A stretch of 32,457 bases of DNA from an uncultured Dorea sp. (GTDB lineage: Bacteria; Bacillota; Clostridia; Lachnospirales; Lachnospiraceae), in NCBI GenBank assembly GCA_910578495.1, contig CAJTRE010000029.1:1-32457 (forward strand), written 5' to 3'. The notes below the pieces were generated by a model. That model saw only the letters and a program-made list of their open reading frames with translations, did no database searches and was not told where the DNA came from. Both the position numbers and the translations under genes were made by a program. Positions 15,843 to 23,686 of this stretch are shown one piece after another (the stretch's first letter is position 1; each line of letters begins with the position of its first letter).

Positions 15843-17858
15843 TCAATCCTCCTTCAAAATAAAATTACTCACCTGCGCATGGAGCTTTTCAGCCTCCTGG
15901 GCCAAAAGTCCGCTGGACTGTTTCGTCCCCTCTGCGTTCTGCAGATTCCGGTCAGCAATATCGGAGATATTTTCAATTCTCTCTTCTATAACAGTCAGTG
16001 CATTCTCCTGTCCCTCTACCGCATGAACTAACCTATCTGAAATCTCACTGATTTCATCAGAAACAGCGGATATATCCTTAAGAGAACCAGCAGTATCTGC
16101 ATTCAATTCCACACCGGTACGGATGATGGCTCTTGTATTCTCTATCATCCCTGTAGCGCTTTGAGCTGCCTCGGCGCTCTTAATAGCCAGATTCTGAACC
16201 TCGTCAGCAACCACAGCAAATCCACTGCCGGCATTTCCTGCTCGCGCCGCTTCCACAGATGCATTGAGTGCCAAAATATTGGTCTGGAAGGAAATGTCCT
16301 CAATCGCCTTGGCAATCTTAGTAATCTCATCGGCATTAGAACTAATATCATTCATAGCGCTGGACAAGGCAGACATCTGCGTATTTGCCCTGTCAATACA
16401 CTGTGCAATCTCTTCTGTCTTACAGCGGGTTTCGTCACTGTTTTCCGTAACGTCCGCCAACTGCTTCTTTACATGCGCCACCTCGCTGACAAGAGCTTCC
16501 GTAGACTGGTTCTGCTCCATGGAAGCATGGTGCAGTTCTCCGGATTGTCCGCTAAGTTCTTCTGCCATGCCGGCAAGCCGGACAGATGCCGCACGAAAAC
16601 CGGATATTGTCTCATTCATGGACCGAATAATAGAATTCAGGCTGTCACGTATCTGAGTAAAATCACCTTTATAATCCATCTGAGGCTTGGCGTTCAGATT
16701 GCCATCTGCAACCCTGGTTAATACCTGGTGGATATCTGATATGTATTGGTTGATACTTTCCACCGTAGTATTGAGCGTCATAGACATAAGCTCCAATTCG
16801 TCCCTGGAGTGCACAGAAACCACTTCTGTGCATAAATCCCCGTCAGAAAGCAAAACCATACGGTCCGTAACACTTTTTACCGGACGGGAGATGGAACGTG
16901 CCAGACGCAGGACAAGCAGAATAGACACAATCAGTATTGCCAGAGTTGATAACACCGCCACCAGCATCGCACCATTAATCAGACTATTATAATCTGACTT
17001 CGGAACCTGGATAACCAGAGACCATTGAGTACCGCGGATTGGAGAAAAAGCCACCAGCATCTCTTTCCCGCCAATCGGGAATTCAAGGGAACCTGTTTCT
17101 CCTGTCGTTACCCTGTTAATCGCATCCTGGTTTCCTTCACTGATTTCAGAAAGTGTGCTCTCCTTCAAAACGAGTGAATCATCCGGGTGGCCGGTAACAA
17201 TCCCTTCCTGGTTTACCATATAAGCCATACCGTTTTTTCCAATATTAATACTGCTGATGATATCGTCTAAGGTGTCATATTTATATACCCCGACTACATA
17301 CATAACGGTTTCACCTTCTTCTAACACAGGCATTCCCATCACAATGCCAAGGTTTCCTTGAAAGATTGTAGAAAAGTGAGTTGTCAGACTATTTGTTTCC
17401 TTAAGAAGTGAGAAAAAACTTTCATCCAAGCTCTCAGGCGCATCTTTTATTCCCTGTAGAAGGCTTCCTTCCAGATCATAAAGGGCAATTGCATGGAATT
17501 CATAAATCTCAGCGGCTTTTGTAAGAACTTCTTTGCGGTCTTTAAGTACCTGCCCTGCTTCTGTCCCATTGTCACCCGCATTATTTATCTGAAAATCACC
17601 TGCAATTGTCATCATCCGGTCTGCCAATAAATGGATATTTGCCTCCACCGTTTTCGCAGACTGCCGAACCATCGGCTGCAGACTATCCAGCAGAATATTA
17701 TTTGCAAGTGACTGCATGGATAGCGCCATAATCACACTACTTATCACTACCAGTACCAGAATATTAAGAATTGTATTCTTTAATATTCTTCCGTTGAGGC
17801 TCCTTTTCATTCTCCGTATCGGAGCCGGTTTGTTATGTTCTTTTTTCATTTTCTCCAT
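15843..17858 (-). CDS. Methyl-accepting chemotaxis protein with dCache-type sensor (element cargo)
   Basis: This 671-residue chemoreceptor has TM1 at about 29-50, an extracellular double-Cache-like domain at about 55-290 (YDLEGSLLQGI and GMAYMVNQEGIVTGHPDD are typical Cache strands), TM2 at about 296-318 and HAMP to about 372. A signalling coiled coil with hairpin NILALNASVEAARAG lies near 540. Cache domains bind small ligands such as amino or organic acids; the ligand is unknown. ATG 17858 follows an AGGGAAAGG site; the ATG at 17849 with GGATGGAG before it is an alternative. It is co-transcribed and coupled with the flavinylated lipoprotein, which suggests the lipoprotein feeds a redox or ligand signal to it. 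It is unusual as mobile-element cargo. Confidence 0.9.
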   Translation of the reverse strand: MEKMKKEHNKPAPIRRMKRSLNGRILKNTILNILVLVVISSVIMALSMQSLANNILLDSLQPMVRQSAKTVEANIHLLADRMMTIAGDFQINNAGDNGTEAGQVLKDRKEVLTKAAEIYEFHAIALYDLEGSLLQGIKDAPESLDESFFSLLKETNSLTTHFSTIFQGNLGIVMGMPVLEEGETVMYVVGVYKYDTLDDIISSINIGKNGMAYMVNQEGIVTGHPDDSLVLKESTLSEISEGNQDAINRVTTGETGSLEFPIGGKEMLVAFSPIRGTQWSLVIQVPKSDYNSLINGAMLVAVLSTLAILIVSILLVLRLARSISRPVKSVTDRMVLLSDGDLCTEVVSVHSRDELELMSMTLNTTVESINQYISDIHQVLTRVADGNLNAKPQMDYKGDFTQIRDSLNSIIRSMNETISGFRAASVRLAGMAEELSGQSGELHHASMEQNQSTEALVSEVAHVKKQLADVTENSDETRCKTEEIAQCIDRANTQMSALSSAMNDISSNADEITKIAKAIEDISFQTNILALNASVEAARAGNAGSGFAVVADEVQNLAIKSAEAAQSATGMIENTRAIIRTGVELNADTAGSLKDISAVSDEISEISDRLVHAVEGQENALTVIEERIENISDIADRNLQNAEGTKQSSGLLAQEAEKLHAQVSNFILKED

Positions 17859-17869
17859 CCTTTCCCTCT

Positions 17870-17941
17870 AGAGCGTGTTTAAAAGTTCATTCCCGCAAGC
17901 TGGGACAACATCTTGTAGAAAACAATCTACAAACACCCTCT
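17870..17941 (-). other. Structured 72-bp segment in the chemoreceptor leader (MITE-like or leader RNA)
   Basis: Outer arms AGAGCGTGTTT (17870-17880) and AAACACCCTCT (17931-17941) pair with one mismatch. Inside, TTGTAGA (17913-17919) pairs perfectly with TCTACAA (17926-17932), and CCCGC-AA-GCTGGG forms a third small hairpin. The segment lies 11 bases upstream of the start codon and within the predicted transcript. It could be a small palindromic repeat or a folded leader controlling translation. One copy in this window does not decide. Confidence 0.5.
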
Positions 17942-18024
17942 GATCTTGAACATAAAAAGACCACACAGACCATTAGCGAAAGTCAGTACTCTTCTAAAGT
18001 TCCAATGTGTAGTATCTATTGTTT

Positions 18025-18054
18025 AGTATAACATAAGTTTTTATAACATTTCAA
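18025..18054 (-). promoter_or_regulatory. Promoter of the cargo operon
   Basis: TTGAAA (18049-18054) and TATACT (18025-18030) lie 18 bases apart on the minus strand. The predicted leader is about 160 nt and includes the structured segment. Upstream, at 18066-18074 and 18076-18084, GACAATACA occurs twice, one helical turn apart, of unknown meaning. Confidence 0.55.
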
Positions 18055-18153
18055 TATGAACATATGACAATACACGACAATACATAACAAGGGTATGTGA
18101 ACGATTATGAGAAATATCCTCAAAACACAGGAAATATCAGCATTTCCTCATGT

Positions 18154-18177
18154 TTTCCCCTAATTATAAGATTCATG
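18154..18177 (-). repeat. Right end of the element (attachment site and terminal inverted repeat)
   Basis: Read inward on the minus strand, the core CATGA is followed by ATCTTATAATTAGGGGAAA, the counterpart of the left-end inverted repeat. TCATG at 18173-18177 is the direct repeat of 11700-11704. Confidence 0.75.
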
Positions 18178-19041
18178 AGAGCCATAAGTATTGCCAAAAC
18201 TAATATTAATTGCCACCGGCCTCCTATATTCAAGAGCTTTCCGCACCACATAGTCAATCCCCATCATTAGTTCTGTCGTTCTTGGGAACCCCTCTCTATC
18301 TGGATTGCCAAGTTTAACAACCAGAAGCTCGCTCTCCGGGGCAACTCCTGCATATGCTCCATAGTTCATGGGATTTCCAAGTGGCAATTGTCCGCGTCCA
18401 TTTCCGGCGGCAATTCCTGCTACTGCCGTACCATGCCCGGAAGTGTCCCGACTTGCTACCAAGCGCATACGCTCTTCCGGCATCTGCGCCCCCAAAGCTT
18501 CATTAATCCGCTCCTGCGTATATTCCACACCTATGCCATATCCTTCCGGTGCTGTCTCACCTTCAGCTTCCCGAGGAAGTAATGATTGATCCCACAGATT
18601 TCGTATACGGGTTGTTCCATCTAAGTTTCTAAAATCCGCCCGCTCATAATCAATCCCAGAATCAATCACCGCAATCAATACACCCTGTCCATACAAAGAA
18701 AAACGAGTATCCTGTACTTCGTTAATACAAGACACCCGTTTCCCATTTACAGCTTCAAAAAATAACCGCTTCGGCTTCTCCACATATTCAATTTGTGAGA
18801 AATTTACCAACGTTTCTATTTGTGACTCTTTAATTACAATAATCGCATATTCATTCAAAAGCTCCGTCACCCGAACGGCAATCTCTCTCACCGCCTCCAA
18901 ATCTCCCGAATACTTTACAATCAATGTCCACTCACGCTCTCTAGAATTATACCCCACGTCAAGCTCCAGAGATTTTTCCCTCTCCCTTGGGCTTGCATCT
19001 AGGGCAAGATTCAAAACATTTTCATTTTTCTGACTCAACAT
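18160..19041 (-). pseudogene. S8 (Csp-like) serine protease, N-terminal half, truncated by the inserted element
   Basis: This 5' half encodes a prodomain-like region (residues 1-105) and the first part of the subtilisin fold, with catalytic Asp127 (AVIDSGIDY) and His203 (DTSGHGTAVAGIAAG). The gene-derived part ends at His289 (NTYGSH). The last residues ESYN and the stop at 18160 come from the element. Without Asn316 and Ser527 the product cannot be an active protease. Fused to 10787-11699 at TCATG it would be a 593-residue protease of the clade containing clostridial CspB/CspBA, which act in spore germination; that role is inferred. The start 19041 opens MLSQKNENVL; the upstream Shine-Dalgarno is only moderate (GAGGATTGATGT). 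Confidence 0.9.
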
Positions 19042-19113
19042 CTACATCAATCCTCTGTCTGGTCTTCTTAAAATATATGCTTTCAGCCAGAAAAATATAT
19101 CAAAAACACTCCC

Positions 19114-20130
19114 TTAATTAAATCCGATAACCCTTCTGGCCGCACTGTATACCATGGATGATATTTTTCTTCCCGATCTGCCCGGTATGTTAATGGTCTG
19201 TCCTAAAATTCCATAACGGATTTTAAGAAATGTTCTCATATCTTTTTTCTTCAGATAACGCCAGAGTTCCTTTTTCTTCATCAAATTCTCCGACTTCTTG
19301 GATCTGATTAAAATAATAGAAGAAACTGTCATCATAATCGCCAGATAATTAATCATATATCTCCTAAGCTTCTTGCTCGGAATGTCTTTCAGATGATACA
19401 TATCGATCATCGTCTTTGTAACGAAAATCTGCTGATCCGCTCTTGCTATCATGTTTTTCTCATTAACTGACTGATCGTCTCTCCCGATAAAATAACGGTA
19501 AAAATCCACATCCAGATAATAAATCTTTCTCACATATGGAAGCGGATAATATACATAAATATTATCTACATAGAACGTATGCTTGGGAAGTTCCAGCTGA
19601 CTGAGTTTCAGCATCTCTGTCCGATAGATAACCGAATGCATTAAAATATACTGATCAATTCGGAAATGCCCCAAATCATCCCACCGGAAAATCTCATCCT
19701 TGGGCAAAGCATTTCTGTAATGGATACATTTCTTACGTGCTGCCCCCACTTTCTCATATACATAATTAGAAATGAGCATATCGATCTCCTCATCCTCATC
19801 TTCCAGATTACGAAGAAGCTGCAAAATCTTATGCAAAGCTTCCACATCTACCCAGTCATCACTGTCCACGACTTTAAAATACTTTCCTGTGGCATTTCGA
19901 AGCCCCGAATTTACAGCATCTCCATGCCCTCCATTCTCCTTATCTACAACCTTGATAATATCTGGATATTTCTCCATATATTCATGGGCAATGGCTGACG
20001 TATTATCTTTTGATCCGTCATTTACAAGAATAATCTCTACATCGTCTCCTCCTTGCAAAATACTTTCTATCGCATGAGCCATGTATTCCTGTGAATTGTA
20101 ACACGGAATTGCAAATGAAATATATTTCAT
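19114..20130 (-). CDS. Glycosyltransferase family 2
   Basis: This 338-residue cytoplasmic glycosyltransferase has the GT-A fold. AIPCYNSQEYMAHAIESIL leads into LVNDGSKDNT (36-44), ENGGHGDAVNSGL follows (65-77), and the metal/nucleotide-sugar motif VVDSDDWVD is at 87-95. The C-terminal half is basic and less conserved, and the acceptor is unknown. The start 20130 (MKYISFAIPCYN) is chosen because GAGGAGAAC lies just upstream and the fold begins immediately. An upstream ATG at 20184 would overlap the promoter. It may build a cell-surface glycan but has no glycan-cluster neighbours here. Confidence 0.9.
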   Translation of the reverse strand: MKYISFAIPCYNSQEYMAHAIESILQGGDDVEIILVNDGSKDNTSAIAHEYMEKYPDIIKVVDKENGGHGDAVNSGLRNATGKYFKVVDSDDWVDVEALHKILQLLRNLEDEDEEIDMLISNYVYEKVGAARKKCIHYRNALPKDEIFRWDDLGHFRIDQYILMHSVIYRTEMLKLSQLELPKHTFYVDNIYVYYPLPYVRKIYYLDVDFYRYFIGRDDQSVNEKNMIARADQQIFVTKTMIDMYHLKDIPSKKLRRYMINYLAIMMTVSSIILIRSKKSENLMKKKELWRYLKKKDMRTFLKIRYGILGQTINIPGRSGRKISSMVYSAARRVIGFN

Positions 20131-20166
20131 CTTTAGTTCTCCTCTCTTCTCTTTTAAAACTCTTTT

Positions 20167-20195
20167 AGTATATAGCATTTTCACAGAATTTCCAA
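20167..20195 (-). promoter_or_regulatory. Promoter of the GT2 gene
   Basis: TTGGAA (20190-20195) and TATACT (20167-20172) lie 17 bases apart on the minus strand, consistent with translation from 20130. Confidence 0.5.
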
Positions 20196-20228
20196 CTAAA
20201 TTTTCATAAGAAAACTCCGTTTATCACA

Positions 20229-20257
20229 TTGTAAAATCCATCCATTTCGGCTATAGT
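20229..20257 (+). promoter_or_regulatory. Promoter of the phosphofructokinase gene
   Basis: TTGTAA (20229-20234) and TATAGT (20252-20257) lie 17 bases apart. The start codon is 31 bases downstream. Confidence 0.6.
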
Positions 20258-20288
20258 ATTAAGTAGTAGTGAATTGGAGGAATGATAC

Positions 20289-21509
20289 ATGAAGAACATA
20301 ATTGTCGGACAATCCGGGGGACCTACCGCTGTTATCAACGGAAGTCTGTATGGTGTTGTCTCAGAAGGATTAAGACAAAACGAAACAATCAGACATGTCT
20401 ATGGAATGGTAAATGGAATCGAAGGTTTCTTAAATGACCGTTATATAGATATGGGAGCATTGGACGAGGCAAACGAGCTGGAATTTATAAAAACCACTCC
20501 CGGCGCTTATCTTGGTTCCTGCCGTTATAAACTCCCGGAAGATCTCAATGATCCGGTTTACCCCAAATTATTTCAAAAGCTGAACGAGAAAGAAATCGAA
20601 TATTTCTTCTACATCGGTGGGAATGACTCTATGGACACAGTAAGCAAACTTTCCCGCTACGCGGCAGCAATTGAAAGTAACATCCGCTTTATTGGTATTC
20701 CAAAAACGATTGATAACGATCTGGTAGAGACAGACCACACGCCGGGATACGGAAGCGCCGCTAAATATGTTGCTACGACTGTGCGGGAGATAGTTACCGA
20801 TGCATCTGTTTACGATAACAAAAAATCAGTAACGATTGTTGAGATTATGGGACGTCACGCCGGATGGCTGACCGCCGCAAGTGTACTTGCAAGAAAATTC
20901 GAGGGAGATAACCCGGTACTTATCTATTTACCGGAAGTTGCTTTTGACCAGGACGCATTTCTTGAGAAAGTAAAAAATGGATTGGAGACAACCTCTAATT
21001 TGGTCGTATGTATTTCGGAGGGTATCAACAACGGAAAAGGAACTTTTATCTGCGAATTTGCAAGTGATGTCGGCGTAGATAATTTTGGTCACAAGATGTT
21101 GACGGGCTCTGGAAAATATCTGGAAAACCTTATCAAAGAAAAACTTGGCGTAAAAGTGCGTTCCATCGAATTAAATGTGTGCCAGCGTTGTTCCAGCACT
21201 ATGCTCTCCGGTACAGACCATGAAGAATCAGTCAATGCCGGTGTATACGGCGTACAAGCCGCAATCGCAGGCGAAACCGGAAAAATGATTTCTTTCAAAA
21301 GACATAGCCATCACCCCTATGAGGTATCGTATGAGACGGCTGATGTAAACATAATTTGTAATGAAGAAAAGCCTGTTCCAACTGAGTGGATTATAAATGA
21401 CGGTTCTGATATAAGTGATGACTTCATCGCATACGCTGCTCCATTGATACAAGGAGATGTGGATTTACCGGTGAAAGACGGACTTCCGGTATTTGCTTAT
21501 AGGAAATAA
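20289..21509 (+). CDS. pfp: Diphosphate-dependent 6-phosphofructokinase
   Basis: This 406-residue glycolytic enzyme phosphorylates fructose 6-phosphate, probably reversibly with pyrophosphate. The N-terminal loop GQSGGPTAVINGSL, the donor-site motif GGNDS (110-114), PKTIDND (138-144) and MGRHAGW are all present. In this superfamily an Asp at the second position of the pair G-D/G (Asp113 here, Gly in ATP enzymes) together with Lys139 (Gly in ATP enzymes) marks PPi dependence. The start 20289 follows TTGGAGG. It is monocistronic with a promoter at 20229-20257 and a hairpin downstream. Confidence 0.9.
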   Translation: MKNIIVGQSGGPTAVINGSLYGVVSEGLRQNETIRHVYGMVNGIEGFLNDRYIDMGALDEANELEFIKTTPGAYLGSCRYKLPEDLNDPVYPKLFQKLNEKEIEYFFYIGGNDSMDTVSKLSRYAAAIESNIRFIGIPKTIDNDLVETDHTPGYGSAAKYVATTVREIVTDASVYDNKKSVTIVEIMGRHAGWLTAASVLARKFEGDNPVLIYLPEVAFDQDAFLEKVKNGLETTSNLVVCISEGINNGKGTFICEFASDVGVDNFGHKMLTGSGKYLENLIKEKLGVKVRSIELNVCQRCSSTMLSGTDHEESVNAGVYGVQAAIAGETGKMISFKRHSHHPYEVSYETADVNIICNEEKPVPTEWIINDGSDISDDFIAYAAPLIQGDVDLPVKDGLPVFAYRK

Positions 21510-21661
21510 CACTTGTTCATATTTTGTTCACTTATCCTTTATAAAACTTTCACTTCTTTAACATTGTTTCTTCACAGGTATTTTATATACTAAAATCATC
21601 AAAGGAACAGACGACGCGATAGTAGTAAAATACTATTTTTGAATAAACTTTTTCATAATAC

Positions 21662-21699
21662 ATGCCGGGAATCGCTTGAAGCGGTTACCCGGCATCCTC
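21662..21699 (+). terminator. Hairpin between pfp and yaaA, probable terminator
   Basis: ATGCCGGG (21662-21669) pairs with CCCGGCAT (21688-21695), with an inner CGCT/AGCG stem. The T tract after it on the plus strand is poor (CCTCCCTTTT), so termination strength is uncertain. The 150 bases before it, back to pfp, contain no recognisable gene. Confidence 0.5.
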
Positions 21700-21722
21700 C
21701 CTTTTATGGAAACTTTTGCATT

Positions 21723-22475
21723 CTACAAACAATACTTTTTAAGAAATACAAATCTTTTCTCTTCCGACTCTTTTTTCGAAAACTGATACCCAAGTCTTGA
21801 AAACTTTTTCATTTCTTCTGGATCGATTATATTCCTTTCTGCCATAAAGCGCACCATCTCTCCCCTTGCCATCTTAGCATACGTCCCTTTCTCAATTACT
21901 TTTCCATCTTTGTATTCTCCAAACACACAAGTGATATATCGGATATATGGATCGATTTCTTTTTCTATACATTTACTGTACTCTTTGGAGGCCAGGTTAA
22001 TAATCACATCTGTACCTTCTGCAACTTCATCATAGATCTTCCTTCCCCAGTATTCATACAAATTCTTCACACCCGAAAGTTTCACTTTTGCCTGCATTTC
22101 CAAACGATACGGCGTCACCCCGTCAAGCGGATGGACAACTCCATACATACCCGAAAGAATACATACATGATTCTGTACATATTCCCACTGATTATCTTCG
22201 AGCACTGCTGGGGCCATGTATTGATACTGAATTCCTTCATAAGCCAAAAGCGCCGGAGTCAGACTTTCTCTAAATTCCATCTTCTGAAGCCTTTCATAAT
22301 TAAGCGTTGCAATCTGATCATTGCATTTCCACAATTCCTTTAATTCCTCGTAACTCAAACCTTTTAGGTAATCTCTCAAATATTCTGCCTCCTGCAAATA
22401 TGGCGGCAGGGAACGCACTGTTAATGTGTCCGTATTCGTATTCATCTTTTTAGCCGGTGATATAATAATTTTCAT
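21723..22475 (-). CDS. yaaA: YaaA-family peroxide stress protein (DUF328)
   Basis: This 250-residue cytoplasmic protein begins MKIIISPAKKM, the signature N-terminus of the YaaA/DUF328 family, and also has the conserved ILSGMYGVVHPLDGVTPYRLEM and INLASKEYSK segments. In E. coli YaaA limits intracellular free iron and DNA damage under hydrogen peroxide stress and binds DNA. Length is normal. The start at 22475 follows GAGAGGTACGA. It is monocistronic between two convergent or divergent neighbours; regulation in this organism is not evident. Confidence 0.92.
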   Translation of the reverse strand: MKIIISPAKKMNTNTDTLTVRSLPPYLQEAEYLRDYLKGLSYEELKELWKCNDQIATLNYERLQKMEFRESLTPALLAYEGIQYQYMAPAVLEDNQWEYVQNHVCILSGMYGVVHPLDGVTPYRLEMQAKVKLSGVKNLYEYWGRKIYDEVAEGTDVIINLASKEYSKCIEKEIDPYIRYITCVFGEYKDGKVIEKGTYAKMARGEMVRFMAERNIIDPEEMKKFSRLGYQFSKKESEEKRFVFLKKYCL

Positions 22476-22635
22476 TCGTACCTCTCTCGTTTATTAAATA
22501 TTTTAAAGTATACAAGGACATTATATTAAGTGAACAAAAAGATAGCAATCCTATATATTTGACATTATTCTGTAAATAATACTTTATATATGATATACTT
22601 TATAAAAATGACAGGAGCAAAAAGGAGTTTATATT

Positions 22636-23592
22636 ATGAATCGCAAATCCAGAGAAGCACGTCTCAGAAGAAGACGTTACACACTTATCCGTAATACAAT
22701 GATTATAGTATTGGTAATTCTTTTATCCAGTCTTGCAGGACTTCTTATATATCAAAAAAATGAGGCAAACTCTGCTCAACAGACAAAAAAGGAAGCATCC
22801 GTCAAAAAAACAACATCAAAGAAAGTGAACACTATAAAAAAAGTACCTAAACAAACTACAGAATCTTATATCAACAAAGATGTACAACGTGGAAAAAATA
22901 CTGCCACAGAGGAAAACCACAAAACAAATGGGCTTGCAATTTGCATGTATCACTATATTTATGATAAAAACAATCCACCCAAAGAAAAACTGAACAATAA
23001 TTATATTGAGGTTCACGCACTGGAAGAAGAGTTAAAATACCTCACAGAAAATAATTACTATTTCCCAACATGGTCAGAAGTCCGACAATATGTAGATGGC
23101 GAACTTCTTCTTCCGAAAAAAAGCGTCGTACTTTCTTTTGACGACGGCACTTACAATTTTCTGGATCTTGGTGTCCCATTGTTTGAAAAATATAAGATAC
23201 CTGTCACTTCTTTTTTAATTGGCACAAAAGAAGGAGAGAAGAAAGTGAAAAAGTATGCCAGTGAATATATGACTTTTCAGTCCCATTCCTATAATATGCA
23301 CCGCGGTGGCGGAAATATCGGACATGGTGGAATCTTTCCTGCCCTTTCTCATGATGAAGCGGTTAATGATTTAGAAAAATCAATCCAATTAACCGGAAAC
23401 AACGATGCCTTCGCCTATCCTTTCGGCGACTATACTGACAGTTGTGTAAAAGCAGTAAAGGACGCCGGATTCAAATGTGCTGTGACCACCGAATACGGAC
23501 GCGTCAAACCAGGCGATCAGCCGCTTCTCCTGCCACGTATACGTATGTTAAAAGATCAGTCTTTGAAAAGCTTTATCAACCTGGTGGAATAA
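22636..23592 (+). CDS. Membrane-anchored polysaccharide deacetylase (NodB domain)
   Basis: This 318-residue cell-surface enzyme is likely to remove acetyl groups from a glycan such as peptidoglycan or a surface polysaccharide. A very basic N-terminus (residues 1-19) precedes a signal anchor (about 21-39), a Lys/Thr-rich linker to about 97, and the NodB domain. Catalytic features: SFDDG at 167-171 with the metal-binding Asp, the zinc histidines His217 and His222 (QSHSYNMH), and FAYPFGDY. The ribosome binding site is AAAGGAG, slightly far (9 bases). Upstream, TTGACA at 22559 has no -10 at normal spacing (nearest TATATA at 20 bases), so the promoter is uncertain. Confidence 0.9.
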   Translation: MNRKSREARLRRRRYTLIRNTMIIVLVILLSSLAGLLIYQKNEANSAQQTKKEASVKKTTSKKVNTIKKVPKQTTESYINKDVQRGKNTATEENHKTNGLAICMYHYIYDKNNPPKEKLNNNYIEVHALEEELKYLTENNYYFPTWSEVRQYVDGELLLPKKSVVLSFDDGTYNFLDLGVPLFEKYKIPVTSFLIGTKEGEKKVKKYASEYMTFQSHSYNMHRGGGNIGHGGIFPALSHDEAVNDLEKSIQLTGNNDAFAYPFGDYTDSCVKAVKDAGFKCAVTTEYGRVKPGDQPLLLPRIRMLKDQSLKSFINLVE

Positions 23593-23614
23593 ATCACGCC
23601 GAAAATTTAAAAAT

Positions 23615-23646
23615 AGAACCCTCCTGTTTTTAAACAGGAAGGTTCT
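23615..23646. terminator. Bidirectional terminator between the deacetylase gene and proC
   Basis: AGAACC-CTCCTGTTT pairs with AAACAGGA-A-GGTTCT, with a small loop of T. On the minus strand the stem is followed by ATTTTTAAATTTT, fitting proC. The plus side has CTTTTT only eight bases later. Confidence 0.75.
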
Positions 23647-23686
23647 ACCAAACTTTTTGGAGAGAGAGGTATCTCACTCATTCAAC

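Larger units (their letters stand above)
11700..18177. mobile_element. 6.47-kb serine-recombinase element inserted in the S8 protease gene
   Basis: The element is bounded by 5-bp direct repeats TCATG (11700-11704 and 18173-18177). Just inside, both ends carry an imperfect inverted repeat with the shared core TTATAA-YT-AGGGGAAA. It contains a TnpW-like gene, two large serine recombinases, and a two-gene cargo (chemoreceptor and flavinylated lipoprotein). Removing one TCATG copy plus the interior (6473 bp) fuses the flanking protease halves in frame with no stop. I see no relaxase, replication or conjugation gene, so it would depend on its recombinases for excision and insertion. Confidence 0.88.

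Noticed and set aside
16161..16721. 186-codon plus-strand frame antisense to the chemoreceptor
   Set aside because: This is a shadow of the conserved signalling domain; similar antisense frames occur opposite the other chemoreceptor too.
17859..18020. Known riboswitch (for example c-di-GMP type) in the chemoreceptor leader
   Set aside because: The hairpins are present, but the conserved bases of riboswitch classes I know are not seen.
11700..18177. Group II intron or intein explanation for the split protease
   Set aside because: There is no reverse transcriptase, no intron domain V-like end and no splicing motifs. The insert carries serine recombinases and TCATG repeats, and its flanking frame is closed by stops.
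22559..22599. TTGACA-based promoter for the polysaccharide deacetylase
   Set aside because: The nearest -10-like boxes are 20 and 29 bases away. The spacing is too poor to call it as a feature.
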